DNA from: Bacteroidota bacterium | Lineage (GTDB): Bacteria > Bacteroidota > Ignavibacteria > SZUA-365 | Direction: 5' to 3' | DNA: 13,154 nucleotides | Assembly: GCA_018224415.1 (NCBI GenBank) | Contig: JAGTUZ010000073.1 | Coordinates: 1-13,154 of the forward strand | Notes under the pieces: model-generated | The model's database searches: none | Seen by the model: only the letters and a program-made list of their open reading frames with translations | Told to the model about the DNA's origin: nothing | Part shown: piece by piece, positions 1-8,111 of the stretch | How the letters are laid out: each line of letters starts with the position of its first letter | Numbering within the stretch: the stretch's first letter is position 1 | Position numbers and translations under genes: made by a program

Positions 1-1
1 A

Positions 2-631
2 AAGGGAAGTGCGCAGGTCCCGAGCGGAGGCGGGGTGCCTGTCGTGTTGTATGGCAACCATCCCGGCTGGTGGGACGCCGTGCTGCCGCTGGTCCTCTCG
101 CGGCGGCATTTCCATCACGACGCCTATGCGATGATGGAAGAGAAGCAACTCGCGCGTTACGGCTTCTTCCGCAGGATCGGCTGCTTCTCGGTGGTGCGGG
201 AAGATCCGCGCGAGGCACTGAGAAGCCTGGAGTACGCGACCACCCTGCTCTCGGACACGCCCCGCGCTCTGTGGGTCTTTCCGCAGGGAGTGCTCACGTC
301 GGCCGAAAAACGTCCGCTGCGTTTTTTCAGCGGGACGGCGCGCCTCCTGCGTGATCTGGGCGAGGTCATCGCCATCCCTGTCGCCTTCCGCTATGAGTTC
401 GTCGAACACGAGCTACCCGAGGCCTTCGTCGCCTGCGGCAAGCCCTGGCATATCCGCCGCGATGAACGCGTGGACGTGCGCCTCACCACGGCCATCCTCG
501 AGCAGTTGCTCGAAGATGAAATGAACGTGCAGCGTGAAGATGTCATGGAACGGGAATTCGATGCGTACGAAACCATCGTCGCCGGACGAAGATCGATCAA
601 TGACCGCTGGGACGCGTGGAGGGAGGAATGA
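2..631 (+). CDS. PlsC-like lysophospholipid acyltransferase family protein (5' end outside window)
   Basis: The frame is already open at the left edge, and a GTG at 35 sits only nine codons before the catalytic motif, so the true start is probably upstream and the protein is partial. Counting from codon 35, residues 8-14 read NHPGWWD, which is the HX4D acyltransferase motif (His9, Asp14). FPQG at 82-85 matches the acyl-acceptor-binding FPEG block with Gln in place of Glu. Known of the family: transfer of an acyl chain from acyl-CoA or acyl-ACP to a glycerolipid or another hydroxyl acceptor at the inner membrane. The substrate cannot be read from sequence. Because squalene-synthesis genes converge on it, an isoprenoid-derived acceptor is possible, but that is speculation. 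The stop is the first base triplet of a heptad-repeat hairpin shared with hpnE. Fold assignment is firm, substrate unknown. Confidence 0.8.
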   Translation, partial: KGSAQVPSGGGVPVVLYGNHPGWWDAVLPLVLSRRHFHHDAYAMMEEKQLARYGFFRRIGCFSVVREDPREALRSLEYATTLLSDTPRALWVFPQGVLTSAEKRPLRFFSGTARLLRDLGEVIAIPVAFRYEFVEHELPEAFVACGKPWHIRRDERVDVRLTTAILEQLLEDEMNVQREDVMEREFDAYETIVAGRRSINDRWDAWREE

Positions 632-699
632 CAAATGATAGATGACAGATGACAAATTGAAAGATGATTGATATTTGTCATCTGTCATTTGTCATTTGT
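631..699. terminator. 27-bp heptad-repeat hairpin between convergent genes, likely bidirectional terminator
   Basis: The arm at 631-657 and the arm at 673-699 are inverted copies matching at 25 of 27 positions. Both mismatches become G-U pairs in the + strand transcript. The loop is 658-672. Each arm is built from degenerate 7-nt units (TGACAAA, TGATAGA, TGACAGA). The TGA stops of both flanking genes (629-631 and 694-692) are themselves part of the heptads. The stretch is AT-rich against a GC-rich background. There is no long T tract, so a terminator role is inferred from position and stem length. Confidence 0.6.
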
Positions 700-2062
700 G
701 ATTTCCTACTGCTTCGACTGCCGAATTGGCACTCCGCACAGCGCCTTCGATGGTAGCCGGCAGGCCAGTCGCGGTCCAGTCGCCTGCGAGATATAGCCCA
801 CGCACACCGGTTCGCGCCTGCGGCCGCATGCGCTCGATACCGGGGGCGGGAACGAAGGTCGCACGCTTTTCCCTGATGGGGAGAATGCGAATGATGTCGC
901 CGTCAACGAGCCCCGGAGCGAGCAGCGCGAGTTCGCGGAGCACCAAGCGTCGCAGGGCATCCCTGTGTGTCGTTTCGTGCCCCTCCGCTCCGGACACCGT
1001 ACACGAATAATGATACTGTCCCTCCGCCGTTTTTCCCTTGAAAAAGACCCACTGCAGCGTTGTCCCGAGCAGTCCCGTCATCGGCGACGTGCCGGCGCTG
1101 CGACGCAGCCAGACATGGACGGACAGGATTTCCGAAGGAATGAAGGCTGCGAGATCGATACCGGGCAGCAAGACGTCGGGGAGTGGCCTGTCCGTCTGCT
1201 TCCCACTGGCGTCGATCAGACGCAGCCGGCGCAGGGCCCACGGTGGCATTGCGAGAATGACCGCGTCGGTAGCGAGGCGTTCATCTCCGGCGATGACGGC
1301 AGTGACTCGGCGACCGCTTCCCTCCTCCGGACACGCAAGCGCGGTGACCGTCGTACCTGAGCGGACGATCACCCCCCGTCGCTGCAGTTCCGAAACGGCC
1401 GGTTCGATGAAAATGCCTGACAATGCCGCATCGGGAAGCAGCATGTCGGCGGCATCCCGGGCTCCGAGAAAGATCTCTCGCAGCAGCGCGGCGAATAGAC
1501 GCGCGGAGGCCTGTGAGGGTGTGCTGTTCATCGTCGCCAAGACGAGAGGTTGCCAGAAAGCCAGCATCTCCGCACTGCCCTGTCCGAGATTTCGGAGCCA
1601 CGCCTCCGCTGTCAGGTCATCGAGCGCATCGAGTCCGCTCCCGGACAGCCGGCGAAGCCGTATGGCCGCGCGGAGGATGCGCATGCGTGCGCGGAAGGAA
1701 AGCATGTCGTATCGGAGGAAGGCCACAACGAGCGAAAGCGGGTGAGGGAGCGCGCCGGCCTGCAGCAGGGACCGACGCCCGTCGATATGCACAAACGGCA
1801 ACGACATCCCGCGCAGCCGCGCGAGCGACGATGCGGTCCCGATCTCCCCGAGGTAATCCAATGCCGCCGTGCAGGCGCCCATGAGCACATGCTGCCCGTT
1901 GTCGCTCTCCGTCCCGCTGTCACGGTCGACGAAGGAACGCACACGTCCGCCAAGGGCGGGCGCACTCTCGAATAGCGTCACGCGATAGCGCTCGTCCGAA
2001 GAAAGCCGGAGCGCCGCAGCCAGCCCGGCCACGCCGCCGCCAACGACGATGCAATGTGTCAT
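692..2062 (-). CDS. hpnE: Hydroxysqualene dehydroxylase HpnE (FAD-dependent amine-oxidase family)
   Basis: This is a 456-residue flavoprotein. The N-terminus has an ADP-binding beta-alpha-beta motif (VVGGGVAGLAAALRL, Gly8, Gly10, Gly13) followed by FESAPALGGR. DNGQHVLMGAC near residue 54 is characteristic of HpnE-type proteins. A C-terminal FAD-contact segment reads GLYLAGDWTATGLPATIEGA. Known of the family: HpnE reductively removes the hydroxyl of hydroxysqualene to give squalene, the last step of the HpnCDE route. It resembles phytoene desaturases, but the adjacent hpnD and hpnC settle the assignment. The start codon overlaps the hpnD stop (ATGA, 2059-2062) with no clear ribosome binding site, so translational coupling to hpnD is likely. 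Length is normal for the family. The last codons run into the heptad hairpin. Confidence 0.9.
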   Translation of the reverse strand: MTHCIVVGGGVAGLAAALRLSSDERYRVTLFESAPALGGRVRSFVDRDSGTESDNGQHVLMGACTAALDYLGEIGTASSLARLRGMSLPFVHIDGRRSLLQAGALPHPLSLVVAFLRYDMLSFRARMRILRAAIRLRRLSGSGLDALDDLTAEAWLRNLGQGSAEMLAFWQPLVLATMNSTPSQASARLFAALLREIFLGARDAADMLLPDAALSGIFIEPAVSELQRRGVIVRSGTTVTALACPEEGSGRRVTAVIAGDERLATDAVILAMPPWALRRLRLIDASGKQTDRPLPDVLLPGIDLAAFIPSEILSVHVWLRRSAGTSPMTGLLGTTLQWVFFKGKTAEGQYHYSCTVSGAEGHETTHRDALRRLVLRELALLAPGLVDGDIIRILPIREKRATFVPAPGIERMRPQARTGVRGLYLAGDWTATGLPATIEGAVRSANSAVEAVGNHK

Positions 2063-2919
2063 GGGAGTGATGCGTAGGTCACTGGCGCACGGCTGAAGTA
2101 CTCGACCGTCGCGAGGCGGAACTTGGAGAAGGTGGAAATGGAGATGGGTTCGTCGAACAGCGCGAAATGCTTCTGTTCGATTTTCTGGAGAATGCGGTAA
2201 TAGATACGGTCCATGATGCGCGCTGCGAAAAAGGCGGCATGGTCTTCGTACGCCAGCGACGCGCGCGCAAGCTGGTAAAATTCACGGGCGCGAGCGGTTT
2301 GGAATCGCATCATCCGGATGAAGCCTTCGTTGTATGTCGAATGCAGCAGTTCGTTGTACGAATACCCGAAGCGCTCGAAATCCTCTTTCGGCAGGTAGAT
2401 GCGCCCGATCGCCGCATCGGCCTTCACGTCGCGCACGATGTTGGTCAGTTGCAGGGCAATGCCCAGATCAACCGCATACTGGCGCGTGCGCTCGTTGGTG
2501 TAGCCGAATATTTCGGAACACATGAGTCCGACCGTGGACGCCACGTTGTAGCAGTATTCGTACAACTCGTCGAAGGTCTCATAACGCGTGCGCTCGAGAT
2601 CCATGCGCATGCCGTTGATCAAGTCATGGAAATGAACCGCGGGAATATTGAAGCGCCTGGTGATGACGCTCAGCCGGTTGAGCAAGGGAAAGCTGCTTTG
2701 GTTGCGGAGGCCTTTTTCCAGTTCCTCCGCCCAATGCATCAGCGTTGCGGACTTGCTGGCATCGTCTCCTTCCTCGTCCACGATGTCGTCGGTACAGCGG
2801 CAGAACGCATATACCGTGTGAATCGCATCGCGCTTCTCTTCCGGCAACATGGCGAAGGACACCATGAAGTTGGTTTTGCTTTTGCGCGTTATGTCGGCGG
2901 CGAGGTTTGGATCAGTCAT
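2059..2919 (-). CDS. hpnD: Presqualene diphosphate synthase HpnD
   Basis: This 286-residue protein belongs to the squalene/phytoene synthase family of trans-isoprenyl diphosphate synthases. The first aspartate-rich motif is DDIVDE at 44-49. The second is QLTNIVRDVKAD at 157-168, followed by RIYLP at 173-177. Both motifs bind Mg2+ and diphosphate. Known of the family: HpnD condenses two farnesyl diphosphates to presqualene diphosphate. On its own it could be taken for a phytoene synthase (CrtB). A second paralogue immediately upstream and an HpnE downstream form the hpnCDE arrangement, which makes HpnD the better call. An AAGGA ribosome binding site lies about nine bases before the ATG, inside the end of hpnC, and the two genes overlap by 8 bp. 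Confidence 0.9.
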   Translation of the reverse strand: MTDPNLAADITRKSKTNFMVSFAMLPEEKRDAIHTVYAFCRCTDDIVDEEGDDASKSATLMHWAEELEKGLRNQSSFPLLNRLSVITRRFNIPAVHFHDLINGMRMDLERTRYETFDELYEYCYNVASTVGLMCSEIFGYTNERTRQYAVDLGIALQLTNIVRDVKADAAIGRIYLPKEDFERFGYSYNELLHSTYNEGFIRMMRFQTARAREFYQLARASLAYEDHAAFFAARIMDRIYYRILQKIEQKHFALFDEPISISTFSKFRLATVEYFSRAPVTYASLP

Positions 2920-3832
2920 CGGGACTTCCTTTCAGCACTGCAGCGGACACGATGGCAAACGTTTCCGCTGCGGTTAACGCCGGTCTGGATTGAAGGACAG
3001 TATAATGTTGTTTTTCAATTTTTTCAAGCACCCGCATGCCGCCGCGCCAGATAGCGGACAATTCCAGCCGCAGGCGCGGCGGGACAAGCGGAAAAAGCGG
3101 AAGCGCCTGGTGGAAAAATTGCTTCGTGCGCTCTATCTGGAAGGAGATGGCCGTTCGCGTCGCATGCGTGTCCTTCCCGCGCAGGATATCCGCGGGGGTG
3201 AGAGAATATCGCGCGAGGTCCTCAAGCGGGACGTACAGCCGCGGTTTGACGCGGTCAACAGAGACATCCTGCCAGAAATTCACGAGCTGCAGGCCTGTGC
3301 AGAGTGCGTCTGACGGCGGACCCGTCCGCTCGTCAAGGCGTCCGAACAGGGCGAGGACGATGCGGCCAACGGGATTCGCCGAGCGGCGGCAATAGTCCGT
3401 CAGCTCGTCGAAGCTGTTGTAGCATTCCTTCCAGGTATCCTGCACAAAAGCATCGATCAGATCGTGAAAGAGCTGCGCGGGGATATCGAAGCGCCGCATC
3501 GTGTCGCCGAGCGCCAGGAATACCGGATGTATTCCTCCGTTGTGTCCGCTCCGCTGAACGAAACCTTCGCCCGATCCGTCACCTGCCGTTTCGACTGCCC
3601 GCAACTGCGCGCGCCAGTCCTCGAGATGCTCGCGCCGTTGTTCCGCTGCGATCACACCCTCGTCGGCGAGATCGTCGGCATGCCGCGCAAAGGCGTACAC
3701 CGCCGCGACATGCGGGCGAAGCCGTCGTGGCATCAGCCACGATGCGACAGGAAAATTTTCGTAATGCGTCCGCGCGAGCCTGCGGCAATACAGGTAGGCT
3801 TCACGGAGCGCCTGGTCCTGGCTGCTTTTCAT
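2912..3832 (-). CDS. hpnC: Hydroxysqualene synthase HpnC
   Basis: This squalene/phytoene synthase-family paralogue has the HpnC signature HYENFPVASWL near residues 23-33. The aspartate motif is DDLADE at 53-58, and the second motif is QLVNFWQDVSVD at 182-193, followed by RLYVP. Known of the family: HpnC converts presqualene diphosphate to hydroxysqualene, which HpnE then reduces. I prefer the ATG at 3832 (306 residues) because it leaves the usual short N-terminus before the conserved AYLYCRRLA segment. A GTG at 3853 would add MNTEFAL, and neither start has a good Shine-Dalgarno site. A glycine-rich stretch around residues 84-100 is probably a loop insertion. It is the first gene of the overlapping hpnC-hpnD-hpnE set, and the 20-bp repeat array lies just upstream. 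Confidence 0.88.
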   Translation of the reverse strand: MKSSQDQALREAYLYCRRLARTHYENFPVASWLMPRRLRPHVAAVYAFARHADDLADEGVIAAEQRREHLEDWRAQLRAVETAGDGSGEGFVQRSGHNGGIHPVFLALGDTMRRFDIPAQLFHDLIDAFVQDTWKECYNSFDELTDYCRRSANPVGRIVLALFGRLDERTGPPSDALCTGLQLVNFWQDVSVDRVKPRLYVPLEDLARYSLTPADILRGKDTHATRTAISFQIERTKQFFHQALPLFPLVPPRLRLELSAIWRGGMRVLEKIEKQHYTVLQSRPALTAAETFAIVSAAVLKGSPDD

Positions 3833-3880
3833 AAGGGCAAATTCCGTATTCACCGGAGCAAATCAAAATCGGACGGGGCT

Positions 3881-3987
3881 GTCACGTATCGGGCCACGCG
3901 GTCACGTATCGGGCCACGCGGTCACGTATCGGGCCACGCGGTCACGTATCGGGCCATGCGGTCACGTACCGGCCCGCGCTATCACGT
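3881..3987. repeat. 20-bp direct repeat array between cysK and hpnC
   Basis: The unit GTCACGTATCGGGCCACGCG occurs head to tail at 3881, 3901 and 3921 without change. The copy at 3941 has one mismatch and the copy at 3961 has four. A fragment (ATCACGT) at 3981 contains the cysK TGA stop on the minus strand. There are no spacers. The copies nearest hpnC are identical and those nearest cysK are the most decayed. The array fills almost the whole cysK-hpnC gap and would lie in the leader of hpnC or in a cysEK-hpnCDE read-through transcript. Confidence 0.95.
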
Positions 3988-4911
3988 TTCCGCGAACAGC
4001 GCAGTCGAAAGATAGCGTTCACCGGTATCGGGCAGCACGGTAACAACATGCTGGCCTGGGTCGAGACGTTTTGCGACGGCGAGGGCACAAACCGCAGCGG
4101 CACCGCAGGAAATGCCGACAAACATCCCTTCGTCGCGCGCCAGTTTTCGTGCCATGTCTACCGCTTCATCGTTGCTGACGGTCATGATCTCGTCGATGAC
4201 CGAACGGTCCAGGATCTCGGGCACGAACCCGGCGCCGATGCCCTGTATCTTGTGCGGTCCCGGTTGTCCGCCGCCGAGTACCGGCGAGTCGGCCGGCTCC
4301 ACGGCCACGATATGCGTGTTCTTGCCGAAGCGCTCCCGGAGCACCTGTCCGACGCCGGTGATGGTGCCGCCCGTGCCGACACCGGAAACGAACGCGTCGA
4401 TTGTCAGTCCCTCCATGTCGGCGAGGATTTCCTGCGCGGTGGTCTCGCGATGCGCGCGCACGTTGGAACGGTTGTTGAACTGCTGGGGGATGTACACCCC
4501 GTCGCGTTCGCGGGCCAGTTCCTCCGCGCGATCGATAGCGCCCCGCATACCCTTCGTACCGTCAGTGAGCACGAGTTCGGCGCCGAGATGGGACATGATC
4601 TTCCTTCGCTCGACGCTCATAGTCTCGGGCATGGTGAGGACGAGACGATACCCCTTGACGGCGCAGACCATGGCGAGGCCGATGCCGGTGTTGCCCGAAG
4701 TCGGCTCGACAATCAGTGAGCGCTCCGGGGAAATCAGACCTTCCTTCTCGGCGTCCTCGATCATGAAAAGCGCCGGGCGTTCCTTGACGCATCCAAGGGG
4801 ATTGAATGCCTCGATCTTCACCCAGACGGTCGCTCCACCGGATGGAGAAAGCCTGGAGAGCCTGACCAACGGCGTATGGCCAATGGTGTCGTTGATGTTA
4901 TTGTATCGCAT
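3982..4911 (-). CDS. cysK: Cysteine synthase (O-acetylserine sulfhydrylase), CysK/CysM family
   Basis: This is a PLP-dependent fold-type II enzyme that makes cysteine from O-acetylserine and sulfide. From the ATG at 4911 it is 309 residues, the usual length. Visible elements are NTIGHTPL-type N-terminal sequence (NDTIGHTPL, 7-15), the Schiff-base lysine Lys43 in NPLGCVKER, the substrate loop PTSGNTG at 70-76, and the phosphate-binding SGVGTGGT at 176-183. GISCGAA follows near residue 265. The usual wording of the lysine block is GSVKDR, so Ser to Cys and Asp to Glu are departures. I chose 4911 over the ATG at 4938 because GGAG sits six bases before it and it matches family length. The upstream ATG would overlap cysE. 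It lies 16 bases downstream of cysE, the enzyme that makes its substrate. Confidence 0.93.
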   Translation of the reverse strand: MRYNNINDTIGHTPLVRLSRLSPSGGATVWVKIEAFNPLGCVKERPALFMIEDAEKEGLISPERSLIVEPTSGNTGIGLAMVCAVKGYRLVLTMPETMSVERRKIMSHLGAELVLTDGTKGMRGAIDRAEELARERDGVYIPQQFNNRSNVRAHRETTAQEILADMEGLTIDAFVSGVGTGGTITGVGQVLRERFGKNTHIVAVEPADSPVLGGGQPGPHKIQGIGAGFVPEILDRSVIDEIMTVSNDEAVDMARKLARDEGMFVGISCGAAAVCALAVAKRLDPGQHVVTVLPDTGERYLSTALFAET

Positions 4912-4927
4912 GCGATGCTCCTTTTGT

Positions 4928-5830
<903 letters not shown>

Positions 5831-5836
5831 TATCTA

Positions 5837-5884
5837 CCTCCTCAGGAGATAATGAGGTTTATTCTGCGACCCGGCGTGGGTCAA
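5837..5884 (-). promoter_or_regulatory. Candidate cysE promoter and SD-containing leader hairpin
   Basis: On the minus strand TTGACC (5884-5879) is separated by 17 bases from TAAACC (5861-5856), a weak sigma70-like pair. Downstream, CCTCA and TGAGG (5857-5853 and 5844-5840) can pair. That would place the AGGAGG ribosome binding site (5842-5837) at the foot of the stem, partly sequestered. Both readings come from sequence inspection only. Confidence 0.3.
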
Positions 5885-6042
5885 AGCCTTGTTGTAAATG
5901 TCACCCAATCAACAACGCTGCCAGTGGAACAAGAATTCCATGCCCGGGAGGACACGCAGACCCGGACGGTGATTTTTTGCCCTGTTCGCCTATTTTCCCT
6001 TTCTTGACATCAGTCCTGCAACTCTCATCAGCTTGACGTCCC
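5885..6042. other. Divergent intergenic region between cysE and the DUF481-type gene
   Basis: No gene is visible here. The stretch carries the upstream sequence of both divergent genes. A TTGACA at 6004-6009 lacks a convincing -10 at the right spacing before the ATG at 6043, and no Shine-Dalgarno site precedes that ATG. I recognise no riboswitch. Confidence 0.4.
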
Positions 6043-6813
6043 ATGGTAAGACATTTTATTCTGCTGTGTATTTTTCTCCCCTCGTTTCTTTCCGCCCAGG
6101 TCAATACCGAAAAACTCCGGCGGCTCGAAACGACTCCCGGACTGTCGTTCAGTGCCGGCCTTTCCGCAGGAATCGATCGCGGTAACTCCGAATACGTCGC
6201 TCTTTCAGGCGATACGCGCTTCGACTGGATACGGGACGGCAACAACAACTTCGTTGTCGCGCAGTACGACTTCAAGGAATCCGATCGGGGGAAGATCTCG
6301 AACCGGGGTTTTGTGCACCTGCGCAGCATGTGGGATCTGTCTCCGCTGCTCGCCCTGGAGGGCTTCGCGCAGTCGGAATTCAACGAGTTCATCTCCCTTC
6401 GCAACCGCGAACTCCTCGGCGCGGGAACGCGATGGCGCGTCCTGCAGCTCGGTCGCGACAGTGCGGCCCTGTCACTGGGCGCCACCCTCGGCGTCGGGCT
6501 GATGTTCGAGCATGAATACTACAACACCACGCCGGAGGACAAGCGATTCGACCGGCTGCGATCAACCAATTACCTGACGGTGTTTTTCCGCTTCGACGAA
6601 CGCGGCTCGCTGCAGCTGGTCAGCTACTACCAGCCACTCCTCTCCGATCCCTCGAATGTGCGCGTCATCAGTGAGATCGCACTCTCTTTCGTGATCACTC
6701 GATCATTGTCGTTCACGAACACGCTGTCATATCGATACAACAGTCGGCCGGTCCTCGACGTCCGGGAATACGACCTGCACCTCCGCAGCGGGATCCGTTT
6801 CAGCCTGCCATGA
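6043..6813 (+). CDS. DUF481-type outer-membrane beta-barrel protein
   Basis: This 256-residue protein has a signal peptide (MVRHFILLCIFLPSFLSAQ, cleavage near residue 19). It continues as alternating hydrophobic/polar strands rich in aromatic girdles, with repeated segments such as SAGLSAGIDRGNSEYVALSG and FVVAQYDFKESDRGK. It ends in a beta-strand, SGIRFSLP. The pattern and length match the DUF481/YdiY group of small outer-membrane barrels. The function of that group is poorly defined, and I infer none. No ribosome binding site is apparent before the ATG, which was chosen because it gives an intact signal peptide. The gene is divergent from cysE and converges on the Rsm22-like gene across a 17-bp repeat array that begins ten bases after its stop. 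Confidence 0.75.
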   Translation: MVRHFILLCIFLPSFLSAQVNTEKLRRLETTPGLSFSAGLSAGIDRGNSEYVALSGDTRFDWIRDGNNNFVVAQYDFKESDRGKISNRGFVHLRSMWDLSPLLALEGFAQSEFNEFISLRNRELLGAGTRWRVLQLGRDSAALSLGATLGVGLMFEHEYYNTTPEDKRFDRLRSTNYLTVFFRFDERGSLQLVSYYQPLLSDPSNVRVISEIALSFVITRSLSFTNTLSYRYNSRPVLDVREYDLHLRSGIRFSLP

Positions 6814-6823
6814 ACGGCGCTCG

Positions 6824-6891
6824 CCGATGTGCGCGATCAACCGATGTGCGCGATCAACCGATGTGCGCGATCAACCGATGTGCGCGATCAA
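6824..6891. repeat. 17-bp direct repeat array between convergent genes
   Basis: Four perfect head-to-tail copies of CCGATGTGCGCGATCAA start at 6824, 6841, 6858 and 6875. A degenerate trace (CCGATATTCG) continues at 6892 inside the end of the Rsm22-like gene. The minus-strand TGA stop of that gene (6890-6888) lies inside the fourth copy. The unit is not a multiple of three and carries a minus-strand TGA, so every minus frame is closed within three copies. Confidence 0.95.
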
Positions 6892-8105
6892 CCGATATTC
6901 GTTGAGTCGACGATCGATCGGCTCAGGAGGCGGACCGTGCTTTCCGCGGTGATACGCACATCATGCAACCGCGCCTCCGCCCCTTCGACGGCCAACGTGT
7001 CATACCGGACACAACGGTCGAAATCCGCATTGTCCCCGCTGCGGTCGCGGTGGTTGCGCTGATAGACCCGTCGCCCCTCCTCCCCACAGCAATGGCACCA
7101 GGTCCGGCCTTTCTCTACAAAAAGTTCGCTGACCACACGAAGGCGCGGCGCGGCCTGCGGCTCGGCCTGCGGCGCGGTCTTCCCTTCGTCTTCGGACGAG
7201 ATTGTATCGGGTACGTCCATCCCGCCTTTGCGCAAAACCAGGCAGCTGAACTTGAGCGAACGCTTGACATTTCCCACGACCTCGTCGAGCCAGGCGATAT
7301 GCTGCGGGCGCTCCCACGGCAGATCGTGGTGGCACCAATCCTTTTCCGAAACGAGGGCCGGACAGTCGGCCTGGCGGAAGCAGGGCACGCGCACGTTCCA
7401 CCCTTCCGCGACCGCATGATCGCGCAGGCGCAGCAAGACGCGCGAAGTCAGGCGCAGCGCGGGTTCGACAAGCAAAAGCACTCCCCCCGGCACAAGCAGT
7501 TCTTCGCAGCGGGAAAGGAACGCCGCATGCTTCTTTTCCGGGATTTCATTCAGCAGGTTCAGCGCCATGACCAGGTCGTGCGAAGCCGCTTCGCCCGGTG
7601 GCCTGGCTGCGTCCCCCTGCCGGACGTCGCAGGGAATGGAGATCCCGGTGATTGCTCCGATTGCATCTCCCACCTGACGGTACAGCGAAGCGTTGGCTTC
7701 CGACGCGTCGATGCCTTTGACCAGCAGCGGTCGCCCTTCCGGATGGCGTTGCGTCCAGACATGCAGGGCGGCGATGCCTGTACCGGGACCGCAGCCGAGG
7801 TCGAGCACGCGTAACGGGGCCGGACCCGGAGGCGGACCCTCGGGCCAGAGCTGATCAAGCACCCACAGCGGCTTGAGCAAATTCGCGGTGGAATAGTAAA
7901 GAAGGTAGGTTTCCCTCAGCAGCCGCTTGTGCATATACAGCGACGGACGTCCACTGCGCTCATCCACGGCGTTAAGATGTTCCGACAGTTGTTCGAGTGG
8001 CGGGACGAATCGCTGCAGCGTCCTGCCATCGAAATCCGGCAGTTCCAGCACGCGGCGAAGCACGGCATCCCACCAGTCAGGAATGGCAACGGCGTTGCGT
8101 TTCAC
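6888..8105 (-). CDS. Rsm22/METTL17-like SAM-dependent methyltransferase-fold protein
   Basis: The 405 residues contain a Rossmann methyltransferase core with motif I LRVLDLGCGPGTG (98-110), an acidic GIDAS strand end (131-135), DLVMALNLLNEI (177-188) and PGGVLLLVEP (206-215). The segment VPCFRQADCPALVSEKDWCHH (Cys242, Cys248, Cys258) followed by VKRSLKFSCLVLRK is the signature of the Rsm22 family. Mitochondrial members (Rsm22, METTL17) bind the small ribosomal subunit and carry an iron-sulfur cluster on conserved cysteines. After a Pro/Ala/Glu-rich linker (about 305-320), a C-terminal region has CHCC at 337-340 that could supply a fourth ligand. A ribosome-assembly role is inferred from family. 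The GTG start at 8105 is the only in-frame option after the upstream TGA. GGAG abuts it, so reinitiation from the preceding gene is likely. Confidence 0.8.
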   Translation of the reverse strand: MKRNAVAIPDWWDAVLRRVLELPDFDGRTLQRFVPPLEQLSEHLNAVDERSGRPSLYMHKRLLRETYLLYYSTANLLKPLWVLDQLWPEGPPPGPAPLRVLDLGCGPGTGIAALHVWTQRHPEGRPLLVKGIDASEANASLYRQVGDAIGAITGISIPCDVRQGDAARPPGEAASHDLVMALNLLNEIPEKKHAAFLSRCEELLVPGGVLLLVEPALRLTSRVLLRLRDHAVAEGWNVRVPCFRQADCPALVSEKDWCHHDLPWERPQHIAWLDEVVGNVKRSLKFSCLVLRKGGMDVPDTISSEDEGKTAPQAEPQAAPRLRVVSELFVEKGRTWCHCCGEEGRRVYQRNHRDRSGDNADFDRCVRYDTLAVEGAEARLHDVRITAESTVRLLSRSIVDSTNIG

Positions 8106-8111
8106 CTCCGT

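Noticed and set aside
2167..3054. 295-codon open frame on the + strand
   Set aside because: It is a shadow of hpnD and hpnC on the opposite strand.
2059..3832. crtB-type phytoene synthases with a phytoene desaturase (carotenoid cluster)
   Set aside because: Two adjacent synthase paralogues with HpnC and HpnD signatures and an HpnE-like flavoprotein with DNGQHVLMG fit squalene synthesis better.
3881..3987. Possible CRISPR array
   Set aside because: The 20-bp units are contiguous with no spacers and there are no cas genes nearby. It is a plain tandem repeat, and the same applies to the arrays at 6824 and 9139.
6004..6032. sigma70 promoter for the DUF481-type gene from TTGACA at 6004
   Set aside because: The hexamer at 17-base spacing is ATCAGC, not a credible -10.
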